A stretch of 64,000 nt of DNA from JAHTBL01 sp038532735 (GTDB lineage: Bacteria; Pseudomonadota; Alphaproteobacteria; Rhodobacterales; Rhodobacteraceae): positions 1 through 64,000 of the forward strand of contig JBCBAC010000003.1 in NCBI GenBank assembly GCA_038532735.1, in the 5' to 3' direction. Within the stretch, counting starts at the first letter, position 1. Each line of letters starts with the position of its first letter. The notes beneath the pieces were generated by a model. It did no database searches. It was given only the letters and a program-made list of their open reading frames with translations, and was not told where the DNA came from. A program made the position numbers and the translations under genes. Below are positions 1-8,983 of this stretch, piece after piece.

Positions 1-775
1 CCACCGACACGAAGACCACCAGCAGGTTTGCCGGGAAGCTGATGATGCCCAGCGGGTCTGCGTTCCAGGCAATGCCCAGATAGAGCCATGCGCCGATCAC
101 CAGCACCAGCGCCAGATAGATGTTGCGCTTGGTGGGTTGTGTGTAGAAGCGCGAGTTCATCAGGATCACCATGAAGACAATCGGGAAGATGAACAGAACG
201 CCCGCCATGTAGACCGGGATACCGGTCGCCACGATTTCCGGCGTGACCAGCAAGTAGAACAGCAGGATCACCGGGAAAGCGAGGATCAGGTTCGCCAGAA
301 AGCTCAGCGACGTATCCAGCTTGCCGCCGTAATAGCCTGCTGGCAGGCCCAGCGTGATGCCGACCATGAACGCAAAGAGCGTGGCGAAGGGGGCGATCTT
401 GACGACCTCCCAGCTGCCTTTGACCATGCGGGTAAAGACGTCGCGGCCAAGGTTATCGCCGCCCAGAAGGTAGTAGTTATAGACGCCTTCTTCATCGAGG
501 AAGGTGCCCGGCACCTTGTTCTTCATGGAGGCGAATTGCTGCAGCCCGTCATGGGTCACGATAAAGCCCATCGCGCCGAAAATGGCGGTGAAGACCCAGA
601 ACATCACCAGCGCGAAGCCGATCATGCCGATGGTCGAGTCAAAGAGTTTTCCGTAAAGCCCCAGCTTGCGCTTGTAGACAATCGAGGCGGCGAAAAGAAC
701 GATCAGTGCGATCCACACAGGGGTGAACTGACCGATGATGCGGATGATAATCTCACCCCAGCTTAGCGGTTCCAT
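1..775 (-). CDS. Peptide ABC transporter permease, DppC/OppC type (partial, cut by window edge)
   Basis: Inner-membrane permease subunit of a peptide/nickel-type ABC importer. About 258 residues are visible from ATG at 775; the frame stays open to position 1, so the C-terminus lies outside. It begins MEPLSWGEII, has a first membrane segment near residues 15-35 and a second hydrophobic block, then the periplasmic motif LLGGDNLGRDVFTRM, typical of OppC-type permeases, followed by further membrane segments. It starts 10 bp after the DppB-type permease stop, so the two are co-transcribed with the binding protein upstream. The ATPase genes would be expected off the left edge. Substrate is not deducible. 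Confidence 0.88.
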   Translation of the reverse strand, partial: MEPLSWGEIIIRIIGQFTPVWIALIVLFAASIVYKRKLGLYGKLFDSTIGMIGFALVMFWVFTAIFGAMGFIVTHDGLQQFASMKNKVPGTFLDEEGVYNYYLLGGDNLGRDVFTRMVKGSWEVVKIAPFATLFAFMVGITLGLPAGYYGGKLDTSLSFLANLILAFPVILLFYLLVTPEIVATGIPVYMAGVLFIFPIVFMVILMNSRFYTQPTKRNIYLALVLVIGAWLYLGIAWNADPLGIISFPANLLVVFVSV

Positions 776-785
776 AATATTCCCC

Positions 786-1832
786 TTACGTGACGCTGAT
801 GCGCGGGTTGAGATAGACGTAGCCGATATCGGAGATCAGCTGCGTTGTCAGAACCACGACGACCGAGACGACCGAGACCCCCAGAAGAAGCTCGATATCG
901 TTGTTGCCTGCGGCTTGGACCAGCGTCCAACCGAAGCCCTTGTAGTTGAAGAGCGTCTCGACGATGACGACGCCGTTCAGCAGCCAGGGGAACTGCAACA
1001 TGATTACGGTGAAGGGCGCGATGAGCGCGTTGCGCAGCGCGTGCTTCAGAACGATATTTCCGAAGCTGACACCCTTGAGGCGCGCGGTGCGGATATACTG
1101 CGCGGTCATGACCTCGGTCATCGACGCCCGTGTCATCCGGGCGATATAACCCATGCCGTAAAGGGCAATCGTTATGACAGGCAGGGTGAAATTGGCGAAG
1201 GTGATATCCTCCATCGCCGATGTGGCGGTGCCTTTGAACCATTTCAGGCCCACGGCAGAGGATGAAAACACCGCGATAAAGATCACGCCGGAGACATATT
1301 CCGGTGTGGCGGTCGACAGGATCGACACGGTAGAGAGCGACCGGTCGGTGCGAGAGCCTTCGCGCATGCCTGCCAGAACGCCGATGATCAGCGCGCCGGG
1401 GACCATCACGACCATCACCCAGAACATCAGCTTGCCGGTTAGGCCCAGCCGTGTGGCGATGATGCTGCCCACATCGTCCTTGAAGACCGAAGATTGCCCC
1501 CAATCGCCTTGCAGGATGCCACAGAAGCGGGGGGCATCTTCCGGTGCCATGCCCTGCGAAATGCAGCGGCCCCGCACGGTGCCATCGGTGCCTTCGATCA
1601 CGTAGCCCGGCAGCACGCCCAGCCATTGACCGTATTTCACTGGCAAGGGCTGCGTGTAGCCGCGATTGGCCAACCAAGAGGTGACAGCGTCGTCACTCAT
1701 GCGTTGGTTTACCTCGGATTTGGCGAGCTTCTCAAGGTTTGGTGCCAGATTCGTCAGAAAGAAAACGATGAATGTCAGGCAGATCGCCGTCAGGATCATG
1801 ACCCCTAAACGGCGCAGAATGAATAGTCCCAT
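786..1832 (-). CDS. Peptide ABC transporter permease, DppB/OppB type
   Basis: A 348-residue inner-membrane permease that pairs with the DppC-type protein downstream. It starts MGLFILRRLGVMILTAIC, the usual N-terminal helix of this family, and has a long periplasmic loop (about residues 35-130) followed by membrane segments. The cytoplasmic region around RASMTEVMTAQYIRTARLKG matches the ATPase-contact (EAA-like) loop of DppB proteins. Length is slightly above the usual 305-340 because of the enlarged first periplasmic loop. Second gene of the operon binding protein-DppB-DppC. A hairpin separates it from the binding-protein gene. Confidence 0.93.
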   Translation of the reverse strand: MGLFILRRLGVMILTAICLTFIVFFLTNLAPNLEKLAKSEVNQRMSDDAVTSWLANRGYTQPLPVKYGQWLGVLPGYVIEGTDGTVRGRCISQGMAPEDAPRFCGILQGDWGQSSVFKDDVGSIIATRLGLTGKLMFWVMVVMVPGALIIGVLAGMREGSRTDRSLSTVSILSTATPEYVSGVIFIAVFSSSAVGLKWFKGTATSAMEDITFANFTLPVITIALYGMGYIARMTRASMTEVMTAQYIRTARLKGVSFGNIVLKHALRNALIAPFTVIMLQFPWLLNGVVIVETLFNYKGFGWTLVQAAGNNDIELLLGVSVVSVVVVLTTQLISDIGYVYLNPRISVT

Positions 1833-1903
1833 AGTGACCCCTGTTGGTCCGCTGGTTTCGGCCCGTGCACCCTTTTGGATGTCTCATACGGCCTTTGACT
1901 GGC

Positions 1904-1931
1904 AAAAGGGCCGCCCGGTAGGGGGCGGCCC
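1904..1931 (-). terminator. Intergenic hairpin with T-run between binding protein and permease
   Basis: Perfect 9-bp GC stem (1908-1916 with 1923-1931, loop of 6) followed on the minus strand by TTTT. It lies between the binding-protein stop and the DppB start inside one operon. It probably works as a partial terminator or RNA stabiliser that gives more binding protein than permease. Confidence 0.75.
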
Positions 1932-1943
1932 GATCTTCGTGAT

Positions 1944-3617
1944 TTAGGCTTTAAGCGACCACTTATAGATCTGCGGCAGATACGCGATATGCATATCCGA
2001 ATTCGCAACCGTGCCGTTGTTGTGACGGTAAAGCGAACGCCAGTAAGGCTGGATCGTCACACCTTCGTCGGCCATGATCGCCTGGATCTTGCCCATGACA
2101 GCGCGGCGCTTGTCGGCGTCCGCAATAGAGTTGGCTTCGGCCAGTAATGTGTCGAACTCGGCATTGGCGAAGCCGGATTCGTTCCAGGCCTCACCCGAAC
2201 GGTAAGCCAGCGCCAGCACCTGCGTGCCGAGTGGGCGGTGGTTCCAGTTCGTGGAGCTGAACGGATACTTGACCCAGTCATTCCAGAAGGTGGAGCCGGG
2301 CAGGATCGTCCGCTTCACGTTGATGCCTGCGTCGCGCAGCTGAGCGGCCACCGCATCGGTGGTATTCTTGCGCCAGTCATCGTCGATCGACATCAGCTCA
2401 TGCTCGAAATCGGCCATGCCGGCCTCTTCCATAAGCGCTTTGGCTTTTGCCGGGTCAAAGGGCAGGCGGCCCACTTCGGGGTCATGCTCCGGGTGGACGG
2501 GGCCCACATGCTGGTTGTTGGCTGCCACACCGCGGCTCGCATAGCCCAGCTCAAGACAGACCTGGTTGTCGACAGCCATGGCGAGCGCCTGACGCACGCG
2601 CTTGTCCTCATAGGGCTTCACGCCGTCGACTTCGGCTTGCTGGTTCGGACGGATCACGATGGTCGCACCCGAGACGACTTCGGACTTCTCCCAGCCGATG
2701 GCGTCGAAGATGTCGATGAAATCGCCGACAGTCTCATAGATCAGATCGACCTCTTCAGCTTCAGCCGCTGCCACCCAGGCAGAGGGATCGGTGCCATAGT
2801 CGATATATTCGATCTTATCGAGGTAGAAGCCGCCCTCTTCAAAGGCGGTGTCGCCCCACCATTCATGCTCGCCACGCTCGATGACGGCTTTCACGCCAAC
2901 CTCGTTCTGCGTGATGACCATAGGACCCGTGCCCACGAGTGTGGACAGATCCGCTGCGGGGTCGTAGCTGGAATGCACGACTGCGGCAGGGTAGTCGGCG
3001 AAGCCGGGAATGATGGTGATATCGGGTGCGGGCAGGTTCAGCTTGACGGTGCTGGAATCCACAACTTCAATCGCACCTTCGATGGCCTGATTGGTGTCGT
3101 TGTCGATCAGCGTCGCCATACGGCCCGCCATCGAGTTGCCTTCAACCGACTTGTCACACCAGCCGGCGATCACGCGGGCCACGTCATCCGCGGTGAAGTC
3201 GTCGCCGTTGTTCCATTTCACGCCCGGACGGACGTTGAGCGTGTATTCGGTGGCGTCGTCATTGACGTCCCAGCTTTCCAGCAGCATGCCGCGGAACGAG
3301 CCGTCCGAGTTATATTCGACGAGATATTCGATGGTGCCCGCAGTGACATAAGCCATCTGGGTCCAGTCATAGGTGCGCGGGTCCTTGTGGGCGCGCACTT
3401 CCATCTGCATGCGGGCCATACCGCCCTTTTGGGCGTGACCTGCCGCGCGGGCGGGGGCGTTTATGCCGATCAAGGCATAGGCGGCAGCCGAGCTTGCGCC
3501 CAATGCGGTCGCGCGGGCCAGAAATTCGCGGCGGTCCAGAAGACCCGCTTTGAATTCGTCCGCGTAAAGCGACACGGCGTGGTGCAAAGGCTTACCGTTT
3601 ACGGTGGGGTGCGTCAT
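1944..3617 (-). CDS. Peptide ABC transporter substrate-binding protein (SBP family 5, Tat signal)
   Basis: Periplasmic solute-binding protein of a peptide/opine/nickel-class importer, 557 residues from the chosen ATG at 3617, which has AGGGAGAAG just upstream; a start 7 codons earlier has no such site. The N-terminus carries a twin-arginine motif (DRREFLARA, about residues 28-36) followed by a hydrophobic stretch and APARAAG, so export is probably by Tat. The family 5 signature is seen in GMLLESWDVNDDATEYTLNV and VKWNNGDDFTADDV, and the C-terminal lobe has the usual YDPAKAKALLEEAG-like segment (FDPAKAKALMEEAG). First gene of the operon. Paired direct repeats upstream may be an operator. Confidence 0.92.
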   Translation of the reverse strand: MTHPTVNGKPLHHAVSLYADEFKAGLLDRREFLARATALGASSAAAYALIGINAPARAAGHAQKGGMARMQMEVRAHKDPRTYDWTQMAYVTAGTIEYLVEYNSDGSFRGMLLESWDVNDDATEYTLNVRPGVKWNNGDDFTADDVARVIAGWCDKSVEGNSMAGRMATLIDNDTNQAIEGAIEVVDSSTVKLNLPAPDITIIPGFADYPAAVVHSSYDPAADLSTLVGTGPMVITQNEVGVKAVIERGEHEWWGDTAFEEGGFYLDKIEYIDYGTDPSAWVAAAEAEEVDLIYETVGDFIDIFDAIGWEKSEVVSGATIVIRPNQQAEVDGVKPYEDKRVRQALAMAVDNQVCLELGYASRGVAANNQHVGPVHPEHDPEVGRLPFDPAKAKALMEEAGMADFEHELMSIDDDWRKNTTDAVAAQLRDAGINVKRTILPGSTFWNDWVKYPFSSTNWNHRPLGTQVLALAYRSGEAWNESGFANAEFDTLLAEANSIADADKRRAVMGKIQAIMADEGVTIQPYWRSLYRHNNGTVANSDMHIAYLPQIYKWSLKA

Positions 3618-3793
3618 TCTCTTCTCCCTGTGACACATTTATTTTTATTCGGATCAGACCCAAAAGCATGAAGCGCTTAAAAAGCGCTGCGCTTCCTGGG
3701 CGAATGCTGAGTGTAGGCAGTCTCTCCGATCCGGCATCCGCATGACGCACCATAATTCCACGGGCGTCAACGGTCGCTTTCGTCATTTCGAAT

Positions 3794-3829
3794 AACAAAA
3801 ACGACATTGATCTAAAACAAAAGCGACAT
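3794..3829. promoter_or_regulatory. Paired 14-bp direct repeats, 22-bp period, upstream of peptide ABC operon
   Basis: AACAAAAACGACAT (3794-3807) and AACAAAAGCGACAT (3816-3829) differ at one base and repeat with a 22-bp period, two helical turns, about 180 bp upstream of the binding-protein start. On the coding strand the unit reads ATGTCGnTTTTGTT. This looks like a tandem operator for a repressor or activator; the regulator is unknown. Confidence 0.5.
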
Positions 3830-3963
3830 GATGGCGGAAGTCAACCGGATGACCTTTTGCAGCGCTTTGCGTGATCAGATCGTTCGCATCGCTTGCAACG
3901 AAGCCGAAAACGAGATGTCGCTTGCAGGCTTACGTAGGGTTCACTTGCGGATGGTTTGTGCAG

Positions 3964-3997
3964 AAAAAAGCGACCCGCTCCGCCGGGAGGGGCCGCT
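3964..3997 (-). terminator. Rho-independent terminator of the TonB receptor gene
   Basis: On the minus strand a GC-rich imperfect stem-loop (AGCG/CGCT closing, CCCCTCC paired with GGAGCGGG) is followed directly by six T. It lies 24 bp beyond the receptor stop codon. Confidence 0.8.
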
Positions 3998-4021
3998 GAT
4001 CTGGCATCGCGCCAACGCGTG

Positions 4022-6133
4022 CTAGAACTGGTAGCTCGCCGTGATCTTGAATGTCCGGCCGGGCTGCGGCAGCTCGTTTGGGTAAATCGTGTAGTCCTGA
4101 TCAAAGGCGTTATCGACCCCGAACTGGATCTTTGCCCCGCTTAGTGCATCGGATGTCGGCTCCCAAACAGCATAGAGATCAAGCCGCTGCCACGCGTCCC
4201 CGGTAGAGACCGTTTCCGGCGTGTCGTCCTGCTCCGCCGCGAAGGTCGCGCGCGCGCCAAGGTCCCAATCCGCGGTGGGTCGGAAGCCCACTGTGGTGGT
4301 CAGCCGGTCCTGCGGGATGGAGCCCAGATTGCCCCCATCTTCCCGCTCACCGCGGTTGATTGAAAGGCCAGAGCGAACATACCAGCGCTGTGCGTCATAG
4401 TCGATCTCGGCCTCCAGTCCCCAAAGCCGCGCATCCGCGTTCTCGGTTATGGTGTTGGCGTTGAAGAAGCGCTGATTGAACGGGAAGCCGGGCGTCACGC
4501 TGTCGGGGCTATCCGCGAAGTCCTGCACGATGATGTCGATGAAGTCATCCACTTGCGCATTGAACGCCGTGACCGAGAAGTTCAGACTGTCGCCCGGACG
4601 GGCCACATCCACATCGCTGAACCGTGCGCCGATCTCGAATTGCGTGGCGACTTCGGGTTTGAGGTCCGGGTTTGGCACGAACGTGTTGTCGAAATTGTCG
4701 AAATTGCCCGGGTTCTGAATGATCGTAGGCGGAAAACCGGGGATCACGCTCACCGACGGCTCACTTGTCGGGAAGCGGAACGCGAAATGCGTGCCGTCAT
4801 TATAGATCTCGCTCAACGATGGCGCTCGGAAGGCGCGTGAGACATTGCCGAAGATCTGCCAATTGTCATTTGGGCGATAGCTCAGCCCGAGCCGGGGGGA
4901 GGTGAAGCGCTCGTCCACCTTGTCGAGACTGTCATCATCTGGATCGCGCGTGTAATGGTCGTGGCGCAGACCCGCGATCAGGTCGAGGCTATCGCTTAGC
5001 TGAAAGGTGCCTTCTGCGAAGATGCCCACCGTGCGCGCGGTTGCGTTGGGAAACGCATTGCGCGCCTCACCATTACGGTCGCCTTCCTGTTCATCGTCAA
5101 AGATCTCAAATCCGTAGACCAGATCGACCGGCAGGCCGATATCAAAGGAGGAGCGGTTCGTGACCTCCAGCCCGCTGGTGTTGTAGATCGTCTCATCCTC
5201 ACGGCCGTCGCGGTCGCGATCCTCGTTGATGGTCAGTTGGTTGGCGTAATAGAGCACGCTCAGATCCACCAGATCATTGCCCTCTGGCTTGAAATCCCAT
5301 GACAGGCGCTGCGTGCGTTGCGAGGCGTCGCGCTCTACATTCTCGTCCGGGTCACTCACGTTGGAGGAGTTCGGGGGCAGCTCGCCGTCATCTTCATATT
5401 GCGAGAGGCTCAGCTCGATCCGGTGGTCCGGGTTGGGCTCAAAACCAAACTTCAGCAAGCCGTTTCGCAGATCAACCCGCGACGCGCCGATTTCCCCCTC
5501 ATCATCGCCGCGCTCGAAATCGTTGCCCATCCGGCGATCCCCGGCAAAGGCAAGAAAATCAAACATCCCGTAATCGCCGTAGACCGACAGGTTGCGCTTG
5601 AGCATGTCGCCATTGGAGGAGGAGCCAAAGCTAACCCGTGCCCCTGTGGTTTGGCCGGGGCGCAACAGATCGGCTGCATCGCGGGTCTCTACCGCGATCA
5701 CACCGCCCAGCGCGCCGGAGCCATAGAGTGTGGAGCCACCGCCGCGCACAACTTCAACCCGCTGCACGAGGTCGGGGTCCAGAAAGAAGCGACCACGGTG
5801 CGCCTGACCGAAATTCATCCGCCCGCCATCAAAGCGCAGCACAACCTGTCGGTCGGAAAAGCCGCGAATGCTAGGCGTATGCGAGACGCTGCGCGGCCCG
5901 CCAAAGATCAGCACGCCCGGCACATCGCCGATCAGTTCGTTGAAGTCCTGCGCCTGTTTGCGCTCAAGCGTGCCGCGATCAATCACCGTGGCGGAGATAG
6001 GGCTGTCGAGTAGATCGCGCTCATCGCGTTGTCCCGCGTTGAGCGTCAACGTGCCAAGATCAACCGGGGCGTCTTGGGCCACTGCACCTGTTGCAAAGAT
6101 AGCTGTCGTAAAAAGCAAAACATAACCGTTCAT
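4022..6133 (-). CDS. TonB-dependent outer-membrane receptor (haem/siderophore type)
   Basis: A 703-residue outer-membrane gated barrel for uptake of an iron ligand or similar large substrate, driven by TonB. ATG at 6133 has GGGAGG six bases upstream; a GTG two codons earlier sits inside that site and is less likely. A Sec signal (MNGYVLLFTTAIFATGAVAQ) is followed by the plug domain (about residues 40-150, with IRGFSDRQVVLRFDGGR) and a barrel that ends in the aromatic C-terminal strand (TASYQF). The barrel has DNWQIFGNVSRAFRAPSLSE, typical of haem/haemoglobin and catecholate receptors. The AraC-type gene just upstream on the same strand is its probable regulator. The ligand cannot be fixed from sequence alone. 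Confidence 0.93.
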   Translation of the reverse strand: MNGYVLLFTTAIFATGAVAQDAPVDLGTLTLNAGQRDERDLLDSPISATVIDRGTLERKQAQDFNELIGDVPGVLIFGGPRSVSHTPSIRGFSDRQVVLRFDGGRMNFGQAHRGRFFLDPDLVQRVEVVRGGGSTLYGSGALGGVIAVETRDAADLLRPGQTTGARVSFGSSSNGDMLKRNLSVYGDYGMFDFLAFAGDRRMGNDFERGDDEGEIGASRVDLRNGLLKFGFEPNPDHRIELSLSQYEDDGELPPNSSNVSDPDENVERDASQRTQRLSWDFKPEGNDLVDLSVLYYANQLTINEDRDRDGREDETIYNTSGLEVTNRSSFDIGLPVDLVYGFEIFDDEQEGDRNGEARNAFPNATARTVGIFAEGTFQLSDSLDLIAGLRHDHYTRDPDDDSLDKVDERFTSPRLGLSYRPNDNWQIFGNVSRAFRAPSLSEIYNDGTHFAFRFPTSEPSVSVIPGFPPTIIQNPGNFDNFDNTFVPNPDLKPEVATQFEIGARFSDVDVARPGDSLNFSVTAFNAQVDDFIDIIVQDFADSPDSVTPGFPFNQRFFNANTITENADARLWGLEAEIDYDAQRWYVRSGLSINRGEREDGGNLGSIPQDRLTTTVGFRPTADWDLGARATFAAEQDDTPETVSTGDAWQRLDLYAVWEPTSDALSGAKIQFGVDNAFDQDYTIYPNELPQPGRTFKITASYQF

Positions 6134-6263
6134 TCGCACCCTCCCGAGGTTTCGAACGTGTTCCGTGTTCAGTCATGCTTCTTCTTCGAGGTTCAGTTCT
6201 ATAAGTCTGACAAAATTTGTAAACTATTAAATCTTTCCCTCTCACTCTGTTTCGGTGAAAGGC

Positions 6264-6292
6264 AAAAACCGCCCGTGATTTTCGGGCGGTTT
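6264..6292 (-). terminator. Rho-independent terminator after the AraC-type regulator gene
   Basis: Nine-bp perfect stem (6267-6275 with 6283-6291, loop TGATTTT) followed on the minus strand by five T. It lies about 60 bp past the regulator stop and 130 bp before the receptor start, so the receptor must have its own promoter in the AT-rich stretch 6140-6262. Confidence 0.85.
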
Positions 6293-6348
6293 ACTGCATT
6301 TCTGCTGATTATCTCCGCGACAGGAGCGGTGATTGTCGCTCTATGCGC

Positions 6349-7143
6349 TCAGGCCGCGTTGCGGAACGCGCTTGGCGTGATGCCGGTCTGGGCCTGAAAG
6401 CTGCGCGTGAAATAGGCAGCGGAGTTGAAGCCCAGGGACTCAGACACGGCCTTGATCGTCATTGACGTGTCGGTCAGGCGGCGGCGTGCGGCGTGGGTGA
6501 CACGCTCTGTCAGCAGCTCAAGCGCGGACATCGCGCAGCAGGTCTGGGTGGAGCGGGTCAAATGCGTCGGTGTGACATCGAGCGCTGCGGCATATGCCTC
6601 CACATTCAGGCCCTCGCCCATGCGCGTCTCGATCAGGTCGCAATAGCGGGCGACAAGACGTTCTGCCGCGTCGGGCTTTCCGGGCTCGGGCAGGTTCCGT
6701 TCCAGCCAGACGCTGATCAGGCCCGCATGAAAGCGGGCGGCGCGGTTATGAGCCGGGCGGTCGCTGACAAGTTCGCGCTGCAGGTTGTCCAGAAGGCCAG
6801 TGAGTTCAGACTGACCCGGCACATTGGCCACGCGGATTTGCTGTGGCGTCGCAGGCAGCGTCATGAGCGGATCAGAGGGCAGGGTGACCGCCAACCCATA
6901 GCATTGCGGCCCCAACTCGATGGAATGCATGGTCTTTGCGGGCAGGAATACCGCGTTGCTGGGACCAAAGCCGCGCATCTTGCCCGAGATCACCATGCGG
7001 CCCTGACCGCGCGTGATCCAATAAAGGATCGGGTCCTCGCAAGAATGCAGCGTATCCATGCGCCAAGAGCCGCCGCGCTGCATCTGTGCGAGCGTCGTCA
7101 TCTCAATTTTGTCGATCGGAGAGTAGTCAGTTTGCATTAACAT
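6349..7143 (-). CDS. AraC-family transcriptional regulator next to TonB receptor
   Basis: A 264-residue DNA-binding regulator. I chose ATG at 7143 because AGGGCG precedes it; another ATG 11 codons upstream (7176) has no clear ribosome site. The N-terminal half is a cupin-like effector domain (MVISGKMRGFGPSNAVFLPA). The C-terminal 100 residues are the double helix-turn-helix, with VEAYAAALDVTPTHLTRS as the first and TDTSMTIKAVSESLGFNSAA, then YFTRSFQAQTGITPSAFR, as the second and signature end. Position directly upstream of the receptor gene suggests it senses the imported ligand and activates the receptor. The 13-bp palindrome GCCCAATTTGGGC at 7191-7203, 48 bp upstream, could be its own operator. 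Confidence 0.9.
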   Translation of the reverse strand: MLMQTDYSPIDKIEMTTLAQMQRGGSWRMDTLHSCEDPILYWITRGQGRMVISGKMRGFGPSNAVFLPAKTMHSIELGPQCYGLAVTLPSDPLMTLPATPQQIRVANVPGQSELTGLLDNLQRELVSDRPAHNRAARFHAGLISVWLERNLPEPGKPDAAERLVARYCDLIETRMGEGLNVEAYAAALDVTPTHLTRSTQTCCAMSALELLTERVTHAARRRLTDTSMTIKAVSESLGFNSAAYFTRSFQAQTGITPSAFRNAA

Positions 7144-7222
7144 GGTTGTACGCCCTAGCTGGATTTGTGCAACCATTGCAGCGGAATATGGCCCAATTTG
7201 GGCAAGAATTGCATGATATTGG

Positions 7223-8104
7223 TTAGCGCAGGTCTAACGCTTGCCATTTTTTCATACGCGCCCGGAACCATGTGCGCTGGCGTTTTGCGAACTGCCGGGT
7301 GGCTGTTTTTGCGGCTTGGGTTGCCGCCTCCAACGACATCTTGTGCCGAAGATAGGCAATCAGCTCGGGCGCGCCGATGGCTTTGGAGGACAAAAGCGCG
7401 GGGTTCCAATGAGGCAGCATCGCGCGTGCTTCGTCCAGCGCACCAGCCTCGATCATAAGGTCAAACCGTCGGTCGATACGCTCTGCCAGCCAATCGCGGT
7501 CCGCGTTCAAGAGAATCGGTTGCGTTTTATCGAGCGGCAAAAGCGGGGCTGGCGTCGCGTCCTGCCAACTGGCCAAGCCGCGCCCGGTGGTGCGCTGGAC
7601 TTCCCAGGCGCGCTGGACGCGCATGGGGTTGCGTTGGTCGATACGTCCGGCTGTCTCGGAGTCCAGCGCAGACAGCATCGCCTCGAACCCGTCCTCGGCG
7701 GCGATCCTGTCAGCTTCGGCACGGATCTCCGGCGGGGTCGCGGGAATGTCGGCGAGCCCTTCGGTGAGGGCTGTGAAATAGAGACCGGTGCCGCCGACAA
7801 TGATCGGGCGAGGGCCGTCGCTGAGAAATGGCTGCACCTCTCGCAGCCAATGACCGACGGAGTAGTCCCCGTCATAAGCGACATGCCCATAAAGCGCATG
7901 GGGCGCACGCGCCAATTCAGCATCAGACGGCCGCGCGGTCAGCACGCGCCAGCCGTCAAAGACCTGCAACGCGTCGGCATTGATCACCACGCCGCCTTGC
8001 GCCTCGGCAATCTCCAACGCCAGCGCGGATTTGCCCGACGCGGTCGGTCCGGCAATCAAAACCGGCCGCTCTGGCGATAGCTGTGTTATGTCGATTAGCG
8101 CCAT
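7223..8104 (-). CDS. miaA: tRNA dimethylallyltransferase MiaA
   Basis: Transfers a dimethylallyl group to A37 of tRNAs that read UNN codons, in the cytoplasm. The protein has 293 residues from ATG at 8104. The P-loop GPTASGKS is at residues 19-26, followed by VVINADALQVFDGW, and the tRNA-binding region contains RNPMRVQRAWEV; the basic C-terminus (QFAKRQRTWFR) is typical. An upstream in-frame start at 8206 would overlap the pyrH start and add a tail unlike the family. Divergently transcribed from pyrH across a 95-bp gap that must hold both promoters. Confidence 0.95.
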   Translation of the reverse strand: MALIDITQLSPERPVLIAGPTASGKSALALEIAEAQGGVVINADALQVFDGWRVLTARPSDAELARAPHALYGHVAYDGDYSVGHWLREVQPFLSDGPRPIIVGGTGLYFTALTEGLADIPATPPEIRAEADRIAAEDGFEAMLSALDSETAGRIDQRNPMRVQRAWEVQRTTGRGLASWQDATPAPLLPLDKTQPILLNADRDWLAERIDRRFDLMIEAGALDEARAMLPHWNPALLSSKAIGAPELIAYLRHKMSLEAATQAAKTATRQFAKRQRTWFRARMKKWQALDLR

Positions 8105-8199
8105 GCGTGATTTATCCGCGTGAAGCCCGCGTCTCCCGTTGAACCTGCTGGCCTTTTGCGACATTTTACGGCGAACGCAAAGCAGATGGGACATTTGCC

Positions 8200-8928
8200 A
8201 TGACATCCACCCCCTCCGACCCGAAATTCAAACGCGTGATGCTCAAGATTTCAGGGGAGGCATTGATGGGGGATCAGGGCTTCGGTCTGCACCCACCCAC
8301 GGTCGAGCGGATCGCGGCCGAGGTCAAATCGGTCCACGATTTGGGGGTCGAGATCTGCATGGTCATCGGCGGTGGCAATATCTTCCGCGGTCTGCAAGGC
8401 TCTGCCCAGGGGATGGAGCGGACGACGGCGGACTACATGGGCATGCTGGCCACGGTCATGAACGCGCTGGCGATGCAGTCTGCGCTAGAAGGGCTGGGCG
8501 TCTTTACCCGCGTCATCAGCGCCATCCCGATGGATCAGGTCTGCGAGCCCTATATCCGCCGCCGCGCCGTGCGGCATTTGGAGAAAGCCCGCGTGGTGAT
8601 CTTCGCGGCGGGCACCGGCAATCCCTATTTCACCACCGATACAGCCGCGACCCTGCGCGCCAATGAAATGGCCTGCGAGGCGATCTTCAAGGGCACCAAG
8701 GTCGATGGCGTGTATGACAAGGACCCGGTCAAGCACGACGATGCGGTGCGTTATGACAAGGTGACCTATGACGAGGTGCTTCAGAAGCATCTTGGCGTGA
8801 TGGATGCCAGTGCCATTGCCTTGGCGCGGGACAATAACAAACCGATCATCGTCTTCTCATTGGATGAGCCGGGCGGCTTTGCCGGTATCCTCGCTGGGGA
8901 AGGCACCTATACAACCGTTCATGGTTAA
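8200..8928 (+). CDS. pyrH: UMP kinase PyrH
   Basis: Phosphorylates UMP to UDP for pyrimidine nucleotide and UDP-sugar supply; cytoplasmic hexamer of the amino-acid kinase fold. It has 242 residues, the usual size. The family signatures are RVMLKISGEALMGDQGFG near the N-terminus, the glycine loop VIGGGNIFRG, and FAAGTGNPYFTTDTAATLRA. It opens the long plus-strand run of envelope genes and is followed 55 bp later by frr, an order common in many bacteria. Confidence 0.97.
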   Translation: MTSTPSDPKFKRVMLKISGEALMGDQGFGLHPPTVERIAAEVKSVHDLGVEICMVIGGGNIFRGLQGSAQGMERTTADYMGMLATVMNALAMQSALEGLGVFTRVISAIPMDQVCEPYIRRRAVRHLEKARVVIFAAGTGNPYFTTDTAATLRANEMACEAIFKGTKVDGVYDKDPVKHDDAVRYDKVTYDEVLQKHLGVMDASAIALARDNNKPIIVFSLDEPGGFAGILAGEGTYTTVHG

Positions 8929-8983
8929 CGATATAGATAGGAAAAGCCGGTAAACGGCGACCAATTCAGGACCGAGTGGGATC

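Larger units (their letters stand above)
3618..4021. other. 404-bp intergenic region between peptide transporter and TonB receptor
   Basis: No convincing gene is seen. The left part is the leader and promoter region of the peptide ABC operon and contains a pair of 14-bp direct repeats (3794-3829). The right part holds the TonB receptor terminator. A 65-codon reading frame at 3828-4025 runs through the terminator and is not believed. Confidence 0.6.

Noticed and set aside
3828..4025. 65-codon plus-strand reading frame between the peptide ABC and TonB receptor genes
   Set aside because: It runs through the TonB receptor terminator, has no good ribosome site and no recognisable protein character.
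6140..6180. Closely spaced GTTC elements upstream of the TonB receptor as a LexA box
   Set aside because: The spacings are N3 and longer, none is N7, so they do not match the alphaproteobacterial LexA site.
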